64,000 nucleotides of DNA, from assembly GCA_033032865.1 (NCBI GenBank), contig JAWHQI010000001.1:3990001-4054000 (forward strand), given 5' to 3'. Both the position numbers and the translations under genes were made by a program. The DNA is from Dactylorhiza incarnata. Taxonomy: Eukaryota; Streptophyta; Magnoliopsida; Asparagales; Orchidaceae. Numbering within the stretch: the stretch's first letter is position 1; each line of letters opens with the position of its first letter. The notes under the pieces were generated by a model. That model saw nothing but the letters and a program-made list of their open reading frames with translations. It searched no databases and had not been told where the DNA came from. Of the stretch, positions 21,734 through 32,938 are shown one piece after another.

Positions 21734-22422
21734 TGTACAACAGCGTGTTCGTGAAAATCGGATTGAGGGGTCGCGAGAACTAGATAGCGCGAGCCAGCCC
21801 AACCTCGCAGGAGAGAATGTGAGAGCGCGCGATCGGCAGCTGTCGCCAGAAAGGGAGGCGAGCTGGGCCTCCGCAGAGTGCTCTCCTAGGAGGGGTTTCG
21901 TGAGCATTAGTCATGAGGAGACTCGCAGGAGCTCTCACGAGTAGCGCTCTCGCAAGCTGCTTGCCCAGAGGTTAGGAAGGAGAAACTACCCCTCTGCCCC
22001 TGGTGGTCTGCAGTTATCCCCTCCGAACAGTGGAGTTTGGTTGTTGGTAGGCCAAAGTGGGGTGCGTTTAGTAAGACCAAAAGGCGGAACCCCGCTATTA
22101 ACAGACCAGTTCAGAAAAACTATAAATAGACCATGAGGGGCACCTTGGGAGAGGATTCCAGATCTCAGAACTCTGAGCTTCTTCTCCCCTAGGTTACTTT
22201 GGTTTAGCTCTCCAGCTCTCCAAGGTGCCCAGTCTCAGCTTTGGCTTTGGAGGGGAAGCGCTCAACGATCTTCCGGGTTTGTCGTGGGACCTCCTCGTTG
22301 CGACTAAGGTCTTAGTCTAGTTCCTAATCTACAGTCTGTTCTTTCCGAGGGATCAGTAAGGGCTAGTTGCCCTCGACTTGTCGAGGGCCCGAGCTTCACA
22401 AGAGACCGAGAAATCAGTTTCA
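21734..22422 (+). repeat. G2 5' LTR
   Basis: About 689 bp, from TGTACAACAG to GTTTCA. Its first 230 bp match the 3' LTR at 47884-48114. GCGAG/CTCGC occurs six times in those 230 bp. A TATAAATAG box lies at 22121-22129. A primer-site-like TTGGTGCGGTGAGC follows at about 22429. Confidence 0.8.
22121..22129 (+). promoter_or_regulatory. TATA box of G2 LTR
   Basis: TATAAATAG in the middle of the LTR; transcription would start about 30 bp downstream and yield the genomic RNA. Confidence 0.7.
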
Positions 22423-22481
22423 ATATTTTGGTGCGGTGAGCGTGGAGCGTAGCTGGTCCAAGAAAGTTCTGAGGGAGGGAA

Positions 22482-23542
22482 ATGGCGGGAGATGAAGAGC
22501 AGGGCGAGGAGTTTTGTGGGTCACCCTGGGTGGTGACGCCAAGGATGTTCTCGGACTTCAGGAGGAAAGTCCTCGACACCCTCGGATTCTCCGTCACAGC
22601 GCTGCGAAGTGAGTTCGCGACCCCGGCACCTCAGGCGATCCCTCCTCCAGCAGCGGTTGGCGAGAATGCCCCGGGGGAGGGCCGGAAAAGAAGTTGCCCG
22701 GGGGTCAGTGCAAGACCTAGAGGGGCAAGTACTGTTCGCCATCCCGTCGAGCTCAGTCCCGGCGAGCTCGGTGTCAGCGAGCATGGGGCCAGCGAGCACG
22801 GGGCAGGCGAGCGCGGGGCAGGAGAATGTGGCGCAGGCGAGCACGGTTCCAGTGGGCGTGGCGCCCGTAGGAGCGGCTCCGGTGAGTGTGGCCCTCGCGA
22901 GCACGGTCCCAGCGAGCTCAAGCCTGGCGAGGGAGCTCGGGGGGCGAGTGGGGCAAGAAAGGATGGCAGGCGAGGGGAGCCCCTTTTGCGAGCTAGTGCT
23001 TTCTGCACCCGTTCCTGAAGGGCAGGGAATGGGACAGGGTCTACTACCACGGCAGAGACGACCCAGTCCAGCACCTGCAGTAATTCGAGGACTTGGTTTC
23101 TATCAGGACGATGTCGGATGCCTTTAAGTGTCGGCTCTTCGTCGTCACCCTGAAAGAGAAGGCCAGGGACTGGTTCCATCAACTCCCGGCGGGATCGATC
23201 TACGCCATTGAAGACCTGCGCCGAAGCTTCCTGTTGTGGTTCTCGACTTCAAAGAAGAGGAAGAAGGATGATGAATCCCTCTTCAAGGCGAAGCAGGATC
23301 CCAAGGAGTCGTTGGCTCACTATGCGGATCGATTCCAGGAGGAGGTATTGCTCACCCAGGAGATGCCCGGGTTTGCCCTCCAGCTCGCCTTCATGGTTGG
23401 GCTGAGGGAAAGTTTCTTCAAGATGGGATTGAAGAGGAAGGCCCCCGTCTCCTACGAGGAGTTGATGGAGAGGGTGGCGAAGGAAGTTGATAGCGAGGAG
23501 GCCAATCCGGAGCTTACCAGAAGGCTCGCAAAGCTCAGTTAG
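22482..23542 (+). pseudogene. G2 gag, degenerate
   Basis: The start at 22482 reads MAGDEEQGEEFCG and FSDFRRKVLDTLGF. A low-complexity stretch of repeated (S/G)EHGA-type residues follows, encoded by GCGAG-rich DNA (22650-22930). The frame shifts before SPFCELVLSAPVPEG. The core reads GRDDPVQHLQ, then TAA near 23082, then FEDLVSIRTMSDAFKCRLF and AIEDLRRSFLLWFSTSKKRKK to TAG at 23540-23542. The Retrotrans_gag pattern is clear. At least one frameshift and one nonsense codon inactivate it. Confidence 0.8.
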
Positions 23543-24722
23543 CCGGAGGTCAGGCAGCTGGAGGTGCGGAGAAGGGAAGAGCCCCGGGCCCCTGATGGGG
23601 GATGGAGGTAGTAAGGCGGAGGAATGCAGGGCCAGGGGAGAGGTTACGCCCCGGGAGGGGGTAACTTCTATGGGGGTCAGGGAAGACCCCATCAGTTGGG
23701 ATGGAGGCAAGGTCCAAGGCATGACGATCAGGCGAGGGAGGGGAGGAAGAGGAAGGAGAGAAGGGGCATGAGCAGAAGCCGGAGTAGGAAGGAGAAGGGG
23801 GAATAGGGCGGCAGAGGCCGATAGGGGGGAAGTGAAGTTGCCATACTGTGACTTCCATGATGAGGAAGGTCACGCAACGGCCACTTGCCAAGAGTTTTTG
23901 GAGACGAAGAGGGCCAGAGTGCCGGCACCAAGGCAACAGCAGCAGGTGAGGATTGAGGAGGTCATTCCTCAGGAGGATGAGGAGGAAAGGTGCGAGGACC
24001 GGTTCGATGTAGGGACCCGAGGAGGGATCAGAGTGATCTACGGGGGAGTAGGGGTGGAGGCAACCCGCAAGGCGAGCCTCCATACCATCTACCGCCGAAG
24101 CGTGGCTTCGACATCCACGGCCCCACCCCCAGCAGAAAAAATTACTTTCTCTCAAAGGGACATGCCAGGTCATGAGGACCCTTTCTGCGATGCGTTGGTC
24201 ATCCAGACCGCCATTGAGAACTACTTCACGGTGTCCCAGATTCTCGTGGACAACGGAAGCTTCGTAAACGTCATCTTCAAGAAGGCATTCGATGAGATGA
24301 AGGTGGAGACCAAGAGGATGTTGGCCTCGGATGGCCCGTTGTTTGGGTTCTATGGAGGGAGGAAGGTTGTAGAGGGGGGAGTGGGGCTCCATGTGGTCCT
24401 GGAAGGGCAATCTCGGAATTTCCGCTTCGTCGTAGTGGATGCCCCCAGCAGCTATAGTGTCATCTTTAGACGGCCGCTAATCAGTGCTTTCCGATGTGTC
24501 CCCTCCACCTTCCACCAATGTCTCAAATTCAACTTGAGAGGAGTTCAGATTCGAGTAAGAGGGGACCCAAAGGTAGCAAGCCAGTGTTACATGACGGCAG
24601 TAAACACCATCTCCTGGATAGCCGAAGCAGAGAAATGGGATCAGAAGATGGGTGAGCCGGCGGGTCTCGGAGAGGAAGTAGAGGAGGGAAGAAGGGGAGA
24701 AGAAAAGGCTCAAGAGGGATAG
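23543..24722 (+). pseudogene. G2 gag end and aspartic protease
   Basis: From 23832 the frame encodes YCDFHDEEGHATATC, a CCHC-like finger with His in place of a Cys, near residue 6. A linker follows, then the protease (ILVDNGSFVNVIF, then DAPSSYSVIFRRP). The catalytic triad, normally DTGSS in this family and intact in G3, reads DNGSF here (24249-24263), and the conserved IFGRP block reads IFRRP. Both changes predict a dead protease. The upstream part 23543-23831 is Gly/Arg-rich with stops. Confidence 0.8.
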
Positions 24723-24803
24723 GCAGAGGAGCAGGCGGAAGAAGGATAGGAGGAGAAGGAAGAAGTAGAGGGTCAGGCCCAGGAAGGAAGGGCGGAAGAG
24801 CTA

Positions 24804-25937
24804 ATGGCGATCAGAGCGGAAGGAAGGGAGGAGGAGGCCGAAGCGTTCGCTAGTGGCGAGGGGAAGGAAGGAGATTGGGGAGAGCAGTCCCGGATGGAAG
24901 CCATGGAGGAGGTCGTGGAGCTCGAGGTCACCACCCAGGCTGGAGTGGTGGAGAAGGTCCGAATTAGTGGAGAGCTCGACCTGGAGGAGCAGGAGAAATT
25001 CCTAGCCTACGTGCAAAAGAATGTGGATGTCTTCGCTTGGAGCGCGGAGGGGATGCTCAGGATTGACGCGGACGTGGCATGCCACTGTCTCAACCTTGAT
25101 CCCGGCTCTCGACCTATCCGCCAAAAGAAGAGAGCCATCTCCGACAAGCTGGAAGGCCCCATCAGGGAGGAGGTGGGCAAGCTCCTCCGAGCAGGTTTTG
25201 TATCGGAGATCCAATATCCAGGCTGGGTCTCCAATATGGTTATGGTAAAAAAAGGGGGAGGTAAGTGGAGCATGTGTGTTGATTTCTCACTACTTAATAA
25301 ATCGTGCCCCGAGGATTGCTACCCCTTGCCTAGAATCGATGTTGTGGTTGATTCAGTCGTCGGTTTCTCTATAATGTCTTTTTTAGATGCATTTTCAGGT
25401 TATCATCAAATCCGCATGCACCCCCCCCCCCATATCGGGGGATGGATGTTATTGTTATAAGATGATGCCATTTGGACTCAAGAATGCATGGGCCACATAC
25501 CAACGAATAATGGAAAGAGTCTTCCGAGAGCAGAAGGGAAGGAATCTGGAGATCTATGTTGACGATCTCATGATAAAGAGCCGAGATCTCGAGGCCCGCC
25601 TCTAAGACCTCGAAGAGACCATTGGAACCTTACGAAAGTATAAGATGAAACTCAACCCTCTGAAGTGTGTCTTCGGGGCAAGCCGGGGGAAGTTCCTAGG
25701 TCACTTGCTCACCCCCAGCAGGGGTGGACCCTAACCCAGATAAAGTTAAAGCATATATGGAGTTGGGGTCACCAAGAAATTCGAAGGAGGTTCAGAGCCT
25801 CACGGGAAAATTGGCCGGGCTCAATAGATTCCTCGCTAAGGCGGGTGAGAAGTGTGCACCTTTCTTTAAGGTGCTAAGGGGAAACAAAAAGTTTGAATGG
25901 ACCTTAGAGTGTGAGGAAGCTTTCCAAGCTTTGAAAG
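24804..25937 (+). pseudogene. G2 reverse transcriptase, cut by C2
   Basis: RT blocks seen are FVSEIQYPGWVSNMVMVKKGGGKW, CVDFSLLNKSCPEDCYPLPRID, FLDAFSGYHQIRMH, MMPFGLKNAWATYQ and the catalytic IYVDDLMIKS. A C-run (about 25419-25431) replaces part of the segment after GYHQIRMH and shifts the frame. Stops follow at 25603-25605 and near 25730. The sequence ends at EEAFQALK, where C2 inserted. The 5-bp GAAAG (25933-25937) is repeated at 33939-33943. Confidence 0.85.
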
Positions 25938-26169
25938 TGTTGGAGTTTCTGAGGTGATCTCAAAGCAATCAATAGTTAGTCTTGCTGCCAACGCAATATG
26001 AGCCTATAGGGTCGCACATAAAAGCGTTTGGAGAAATTGGAGAAAGGATTGTGTTGGTCTTACTCATATTGGATATGAGTGAAGGACCAATCCTATGACT
26101 GCTTGGAATCAAGTTGAGAATGTCTCAAAAGGGAAATCGTTTAAAGTGTTTAAACGAACGGATTTACAC

Positions 26170-26370
26170 TAGATAATTCGGCTAAAGGCATTAACCAAAT
26201 TCGGCTAAAGGGTTTAGACGAATTCGGCTAATGGCAAATTCGGCTAAAGGGTTTCGCCGAATTTATATAGCCCAATTTATATATAGTCGAATTCGTCGAA
26301 ATGGTTTCGCCGAATTCGGTTATAGTGATTAGTCGAATTTGGTTAATGTGATTAGTCGAATTCAGCGAAT
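26170..26370 (+). repeat. TTCGGCTAA / TTCGCCGAA word array in C2 LTR
   Basis: About ten copies of ATTCGGCTAA, TTCGCCGAATT and AGTCGAATTCG in 200 bp, some forming palindromes such as AATTCGTCGAA. The same array is in the 3' LTR (33175-33375). Several copies differ between the LTRs by a single CG-to-CA or TG change. Confidence 0.8.
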
Positions 26371-26425
26371 GTAAATCTGGACGAATTTTCTTTTGGTCTG
26401 CGGATAGCCTTTCCTATACCTTGCG

Positions 26426-26435
26426 TATATAAAGG
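26426..26435 (+). promoter_or_regulatory. TATA box of C2 5' LTR
   Basis: TATATAAAGG, about 60 bp downstream of the last CG word; also present in the 3' LTR at about 33427-33436. Confidence 0.75.
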
Positions 26436-26940
26436 CATGCGATTAGGTCTTGGATATACACGGTTTTAGACTTAGTCCTCTTCGCGATTCAGAAGAACTG
26501 ACGACCGGAACTGTTCCGCGCGAGGGCACGTTCTTCCCATCCGTCGATCGTGTTCCGTTGCCGCTTGTCGCGGCCGTCGGTCGTCGCCTCCCCTGGATCG
26601 GATCTAGCAGTCCGTGGAGACGTTGAGAGCATCCTTCTACGACCTAGTTCTTGTGCGACAAGAAGCTAGGGTTCTCCATCGTTCGTGTGGACTTCTGTAG
26701 AGGGATCGATCCATTTCGATTCTTGAAGAACTCAAAGTTAGAAATTCGGATTTCTCTTGGGAGCACCTTGGTTGAGTATTGACTCAATCTCGCGAAGGTA
26801 TATATTGTATTTGCTTTCTTATTCTCTTGAATCATGAAAACCGCAAGATCCGTTGATCTCCTTTTGGGTTGTTCTTGTTCATTTCCGCTGCGCATATTCG
26901 ATATGTCATCCCTTATGAAGGGGTATAGAAAACCCAACAG

Positions 26941-28018
26941 TGGTATCATAGGTAGGTTGCGGTCAAATGCATGTAAATTGGGACATTTGGAAGCGTTCTA
27001 AATGCCCTAATTTCTTCTTGGAATATCACATTTGATGTGATTTTGTGTGGTTTCTGGCGCTGCCCCTTGGAACCCGTTTGGGGCTCTGCCCCTAAGACCC
27101 ACGCCAAGGGCGCGGCCCCTTGGAACCCCGCCAGGAACGCATGTGATTGCGTTGTGATTTTCAATATTTCAGAGATTGTTTCTCCTCTGTAGTAACCGTC
27201 CCTCAAAATGGTTTGTGAAACCAAATGTTTAGATTATTGAATCTGACATGAGAGACGAGCTTGTCTACTGCACTTGTGGAGTTGTTGTTCATATGTCCAA
27301 TGCATGTTACTCTGGAGATTTAGAAGTGTTCTAAATGCTCAGATTTAGCCCTGTTTTGTCAAAGTGTTGATAGACTGTTTTTGTGCACATCTGGGATGTA
27401 TCTGGAATGTGAATGTTGTATTTTATTTTCTGATTGTGCACTGTGATTAAATGTTAATCATGATTAAAATGTTAATCCCTTGAAATAAAATCCCTTATCT
27501 AATATTAAGTATTCGGATGCCTTCCGATGGATGACACTCTTCCTGCCTCGATCGATGAAGTGTGGGCTTGCCAAAGCAAGGTGCATTAATCTATCTTGGT
27601 AAGGCTGCGAGCGGATAATTGTGATATCTCACTGTCGACATCGGGTCTAACTTAACTAGGTGACCTCAAAGGTTGAGTGCCTAGAGGCATATGGTTGGCA
27701 TGCTCTATATGATGGATGTGAATAAAGAGTTATTCACCAACCATACAAGAGTTGCATATGATGCAATTGACAAGTGTTGTCTACCTAAATAACCGCATTA
27801 TGAGAGGAGCGCCAAAGCGGACTCGTGGTGTTGGTGAAATGCGGATCTTGTCCACTAAGAGAGTAGCTCGCATAAACTCTCCGAATCGGTATCAAGGGCT
27901 ATTGATTTGATTAAAATAGTGGGAGCTCTTTAATAAAAGTCCTTATTAAAAATATATAAAATGTATTTTGAAATATAGTACAAAAATTTTACTTTGCAAA
28001 ATTCCTTGTAGAATATCC
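26941..28018 (+). other. C2 primer binding site and untranslated leader
   Basis: TGGTATCATAGGTAG at 26941-26955 is an initiator tRNA-Met type primer site. The remaining leader of about 1 kb has no coding frame. It contains a GC-rich block with repeated GCCCCTTGGAACCC (27060-27130). Confidence 0.8.
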
Positions 28019-29695
28019 ATGGCACGTGGATCTCACTCCGCCTTGTCCCTGAGAGCGATCCTTGAGAAGGATAAGCTAAATGGGACAAATTTCCTTGACT
28101 GGTATAGAAACCTGAGAATTGTTCTCAGGCAAGAGCGCAAGCTCTATGTCTTGGAAGAAGATCCACCTGAAGAGCCAGCCTCTAATGCACCACGTGCAGA
28201 TAAAGATACTTATAAGAAGTATGGAGATGACTCCTTGGATGTTGAATGCCTTATGCTCGCGACTATGAACTCTGAGCTTCAGAAGCAACATGAGAACATG
28301 AGTTGTTGTGAGATGGTTGAGCACCTGAAGAAAATGTTTCAAGGGCAAGCTCGCCAAGAGAGGTTCGATATATCCAGGGCGTTATTTCAGTGTAAGATGG
28401 GAGCTCGAGACCCAGTAGGAACTCACGTACTCAAGATGATTGGGTATATAGAGAGCCTTGAAAGACTGGGGTTTCCTTTGAGCCAAGAGTTGGCCACTGA
28501 TCTGATCCTGCAATCGTTGCCGGACAGTTACGAGCAGTTTCTCTTAAATTACAATATGAATGAAATTGACAAGACACTGCCCGAGCTCCTAGGCATGTTA
28601 AGAACTTTCGAGATCAACATGAAGAAGACCAAGCCTGCTAGACCCATATTGATGGTGCATAAAGGCAAGGGAAAGGTCAAGGGAACCAAGAAGACTAAGG
28701 TAGGACCTAAGTCACATCTTGATCCCAAGTCTTCAGCACTGAAAAAGAAAGGATTGGATAAGGAAGGGAAGTGCCACCATTGTGGTAAGGCAGGGCACTG
28801 GAGGAGGAACTGTCCTCAGTATCTAGAAGATCTGCAGAAGCAGAAGGGAAGTATGACTTCCACTTTAGGTATTTTCGTTATAGAAATAAACCTTTCTGCT
28901 CCTTCATCCTGGGTATTGGATACCGGATGTGGTTCTCACATTTGTATAAATGTGCAGGAACTGAGAAGGAGAAGAATGCTGGGTAAAGGGGAGGTAGACC
29001 TGCGCGTCGGGAATGGAGCAAGAGTTGCTGTCGTCGCCGTCGGTGTTTATTGTCATTCTTTGCCCACGGGGCTTGTAATAGAACTTGATAATTGTTATTA
29101 TGTTCCAGCCATAACTAGAAACATTATTTCAATTTCATGTTTGGACATGATTGGCTTTTCTTTCGTAATTAAGAACAATTGTTGTTCTATTTATAAGAAT
29201 GACGTTTGTTATGGTGTAGCCCAAATGTTTAATGGTTTATATGTTTTGAACTTAGACCATCCGATCTATAACATAGAAAATACTAAAAGACTAAAAACAA
29301 ATGATTTGAATCCAACGTACCTTTGGCATTGTCGTTTAGGCCATATAAACGAGAAACGCATATCCAAGCTCCATAAAGATGGACTACTGGACTCATTTGA
29401 TTATGAATCATTTGAGAGATGCGAGTCATGTTTATTAGGCAAGATGACGAAAGCTCCTTTCACTAGTTGTAATGAGAGGGCTGATGATCTCTTGGATATT
29501 ATACATAGTGATGTATGTGGACCCATGAGTTCTATGGCTAGAGGTGGGTTCTACTACTTCGTTACATTTACTGATGATTTCAGTAGATACGGATACGTGT
29601 TTCTTATGAAGAACAAATCTGAGACCTTTGAAAAGTTCAAAGTGTTTAAAAATGAAGTGGAGAACCAACTGGGAAAAAGGATAAAAGCACTCTGA
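28019..29695 (+). pseudogene. C2 Gag-Pol, first segment: Gag, protease, integrase N-part
   Basis: I place the start at 28019 (MARGSHSALSLRAILEKD) because homologous copia Gags begin just before this helix, although the frame opens at 27968. It encodes the gag core (LNGTNFLDWYRNLRIVLRQE), the knuckle CHHCGKAGHWRRNC (about residues 252-265), a protease with WVLDTGCGSHIC, and the integrase zinc domain (HCRLGH, CESCLLGK). The catalytic core begins with DVCGPM and FTDDFSRYGYVF. The frame ends at TGA 29693-29695 just before SDRGGEY, within the integrase core. Confidence 0.9.
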
Positions 29696-30250
29696 TCTGA
29701 TCGAGGTGGCGAATATCTGAGTCATGAGTTTCGTGATCATCTGAAAGAGTGTGGTATTGTATCACAGCTCACTCCTCCCGGAACACCTCAACATAATGGT
29801 GTTTCAGAGAGGAGGAATCGCACCTTGTTAGACATGGTGCGATCGATGATGAGTCATGCAGATTTTCCCGTTTCCTTTTGTGGTTTTGCTTTAGAGACTG
29901 CTGCTTTCACACTAAATCGAGTCCCAACGAAAATGGTTCTAAAGACACCATATGAGATATGGACTGGGAAGCGTCCTAGTATGTCGTTCATCAAGATTTG
30001 GGGCTGTGAGGCATACGTGCGACGTCAAATGCCTGACAAGCTGGAACCCAAATCGGATAAATGTTATCTCGTGGGGTATCCTGGGGAAACCAAAGGATAC
30101 TACTTCTACTTACCGTCTGAGGGCAAAGTGTTTGTCGCAAGGACTGGCATCTTTTTGGAGAAAGAGTTCTTATCCAGAAAGACTGCAAAGGTAGAACTTG
30201 AAGAAGTTCAAGAGCCACAAACAATGAACGAACCAGAATTGGAACCTTAG
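29696..30250 (+). pseudogene. C2 Gag-Pol, second segment: integrase core and C-part
   Basis: Same frame as the first segment. SDRGGEYLS, GTPQHNGVSERRNRTLLDM (with the DDE glutamate) and the integrase C-terminal part YEIWTGKRPS, GCEAYVRRQ and DKCYLVGYPGETKGYYFY are seen. It stops at TAG 30248-30250 in the linker before RT. Confidence 0.9.
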
Positions 30251-31303
30251 CAAGGACTACAAGATGTTGTAGCTGGAGAGCCTGCTCAAGAAACACAACT
30301 CCTACGTAGATCTGGTAGACCAAGATTTGAGCCTGAGAGATATGGATTTCTCATGACTCAAATAGGTAATGTGTTGTTTATGGATCATGATGATGAGCCT
30401 GCAACCTACCAAGAAGCTATGAATGGACCTGACTCCGAGAAGTGGCTTGAGGCCATGAAATTTGAAATGGACTCCATGTACACAAACCAAGTTTGGACCT
30501 TGGTGGAACCACCTGAAGGGGTACGACCCATAGGGTGCAAGTGGGTCTTCAAGAAGAAGACTGACATGGATGGGAATGTACAGACATTCAAAGGCCGACT
30601 GGTGGCTAAAGGTTTCAGGCAAATTCATGGTGTTGACTATGATGAGACCTTTTCCCCTGTAGCTATGGTCAAATCCATCAGAATTCTACTTGTTATTGCT
30701 GCGTATTATGACTACGAGATCTGGCAAATGGACGTCAAAACGGCTTTCCTTAATGGAAACCTCCTCGAGGAAGTGTACATGACACAACCCGAGGGTTTTG
30801 TATCTCCAAGTGAAGCCACTAAAATATGCAAGTTGAATCGATCCATTTATGGATTGAAACAAGCTTCTCGAAGTTGGAATCTGCGTTTTGATGAGAAGAT
30901 CAAAGAGTTTGGTTTCATCAAGAACGAAGATGAGCCTTGTGTTTACAAGAAGATTAGTGGGAGCATTGTTGTCTTCCTGATATTGTATGTAGATGGCATA
31001 CTGCTGATCGGAAATGACATTCCGACCGTGCAAGTTGTTAAGAACAACCTAGGAAAGTGCTTTTCTATGAAAGACTTGGGTGAAGCGACTTACATACTTG
31101 GTATTAAGATCTATAGAGATAGATCGAAGAAGTTGATGGGTTTGACCCAAAGTACATACATCGAGAAGGTGTTGAATCGGTTCAACATGCTTGAGTCCAA
31201 GAAGGGATTCTTACCCTTGTCTCATGGTGTGAGTCTCTCTAAGGACCAATGTCCAAAATCTTTGGAAGATAAGGACCGCATGAAGTTGATTCCATATGCT
31301 TAG
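30251..31303 (+). pseudogene. C2 Gag-Pol, third segment: reverse transcriptase
   Basis: Still in frame. RRSGRPRFEPERYGF leads to the RT start (EAMNGPDSEKWLEAMKFEMDS) and KWVFKKKTDMDGNVQ, RLVAKGFRQIHGVDYDETF, WQMDVKTAFLNGNLLEEVYM and YGLKQASRSWNLRFDEKI. The catalytic box normally reads YVDD but is YVDG here (codons 30985-30996), removing one metal-binding aspartate. It ends at TAG 31301-31303 before the AIGSIMYAM block. Confidence 0.9.
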
Positions 31304-31975
31304 GCAATTGGATCAATAATGTATGCAATGTTATGTACTCGACCCGATGTCTCATATGCTTTAAGCATGACTAGCAGGTATCAGTCTGATCCTGGTGATG
31401 GTCACTGGATCGCAGTCAAGAATATCCTAAAGTACTTGAGAAGGACTAAGGATACATTCTTGGTGTTGGGAGGAGAGGAAGAGCTCGTTGTAAAGGGTTA
31501 CACGGATGCAAGCTTCGAGACTGACAAAGGTGACTCAAAGTCACAGTCAGGTTTTGTGTTTTGCCTTAATGGAGGAGCTGTAAGCTGGAAGAGTTCCAAG
31601 CAAGAGACAGTTGCTGATTCTACGACTGAGGCCGAGTATATCGCTGCAGCAAATGCGACGAAGGAGGCTGTGTGGATTAGGAAATTCATCAGCGAGCTTG
31701 ATGTAGTTCCTAGCACTATTGATTCCGTAGTTCTCTACTGTGACAACAACGGTGCAATTACACAAGCTAAGGAACCTAGATCTCATCAGCGCTCCAAGCA
31801 CATACTTCGGCGATTCCATCTTATTCGAGAGATTATCGATCGAGGAGATGTGAGCATATGCAGAGTACCAACTGAAGAAAATTTAGCGGATCCACTGACA
31901 AAGCCTCTTGCGCAAAAGAAGCATGATGGTCATGTTAGATCAATGGGTATTAGATACCTGAATGATTATCTTTAG
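31304..31975 (+). pseudogene. C2 Gag-Pol, fourth segment: end of RT and RNase H
   Basis: In frame with the earlier parts. IMYAMLCTRPDVSYALSMTSRYQ is the RT connection, followed by RNase H with GYTDASFETD, DSTTEAEYIAAANATKEAVW and LYCDNNGAI, which keep the three acidic catalytic residues. It ends normally near VRSMGIRYLNDYL at 31975. Confidence 0.9.
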
Positions 31976-32938
31976 TGGGAGTCTTGTGGATTGCATATTT
32001 GTTGGTTGTTTGTTCATTGGATGAATTGTAAAATGTGTTATGTATTTCATTTTATATTTATGGCAAGTTCTTTTATTATGTCATTTATATCTATCTGATA
32101 AGATTAATTAGCATAATAAATGTCCTTAGAATGTTTGCTTCCATAGGAATTCAAGTATGTGACTTAAATGTGAGAGCCTATGTTTATAAGAAGCTTCATT
32201 CTTAAATGGTCCCTGGTCGAGGTATCATCCTAGAAATTTAGGGCGAGGATGAGACCATAAGACTAGCATGTGCGTTGACTGATGACCGGTTCTCATAGGT
32301 CATGATATTGTGATATCAAGTTATCACATGGGTACTTGTTGAGAACAAGTTGTACTGGACAGACCCACCATGAGACTACTTTGTGGATTGTTATATGAAC
32401 GTGTCACAAGTAGGTATCAAGTGACAATGGTGTTTGTGGTCCTTTGACCTGAAGTCATAGCATTCATCGGGTGAGGAAGAGCGTACTTTGATGCCATCTA
32501 AAGTCTTCTCTTGAGAAAGGTTGACGATAAGGGTGGTTGTTGGGTATGTTACGAATCATTTGGATGTTTGTGTGTGAGCAGATATGGGATTTGTCCTCCT
32601 GTGTGACAGGAGTTACATCCATGGGCCCCTTGATGGAATGAGACTGAGAAATGCATGACCATGCTTGGTTGAGTCAATATATGATATTGAGCTCACCAAT
32701 TTCAGATGGTCTATTCTAGATCAGGAAATTGGGATTGAACAATTATGAGGGTGACACGGTCCATGCCTCTAGTTCTATCCGGATGTAAAGGACAAAGGGA
32801 CATGACAACACTGATACATTGGTCATGACAGGCTTGTTGAGTTATGAACTCTTATTGCTTGGGTAGCAATGATGTATTGCTAGATGCCGCTCATTGTTTG
32901 TGATACTTTTGTTGATACTTTGTGATCAAGTGGGAGAC
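31976..32938 (+). other. C2 3' untranslated region and polypurine tract
   Basis: Noncoding sequence of 963 bp between pol and the 3' LTR. The polypurine tract AAGTGGGAGAC (32928-32938) abuts the LTR. A similar AGTGGGAGTC follows directly after the pol stop (31976). No extra gene seen. Confidence 0.8.

Larger units (their letters stand above)
25938..26939 (+). repeat. C2 5' LTR
   Basis: 1002 bp. U3 holds an array of AATTCGGCTAAAGG and TTCGCCGAATT words (about 26170-26370). A TATATAAAGG box is at 26426-26435. It ends CCCAACA, then the primer site. Confidence 0.95.

Noticed and set aside
22631..23182. 183-codon minus-strand Pro/Ser-rich open frame
   Set aside because: It is the complement of the GCGAG-rich gag repeat; the repeat leaves most frames open.
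23550..24410. 286-codon minus-strand open frame opposite G2 protease
   Set aside because: It mirrors GC-rich coding DNA of the protease region, has no recognisable domain and no counterpart opposite the G3 protease.
27046..27140. GC-rich block in C2 leader as a possible captured gene fragment or RNA gene
   Set aside because: It is a short direct repeat (GCCCCTTGGAACCC) without stable cloverleaf or coding frame.
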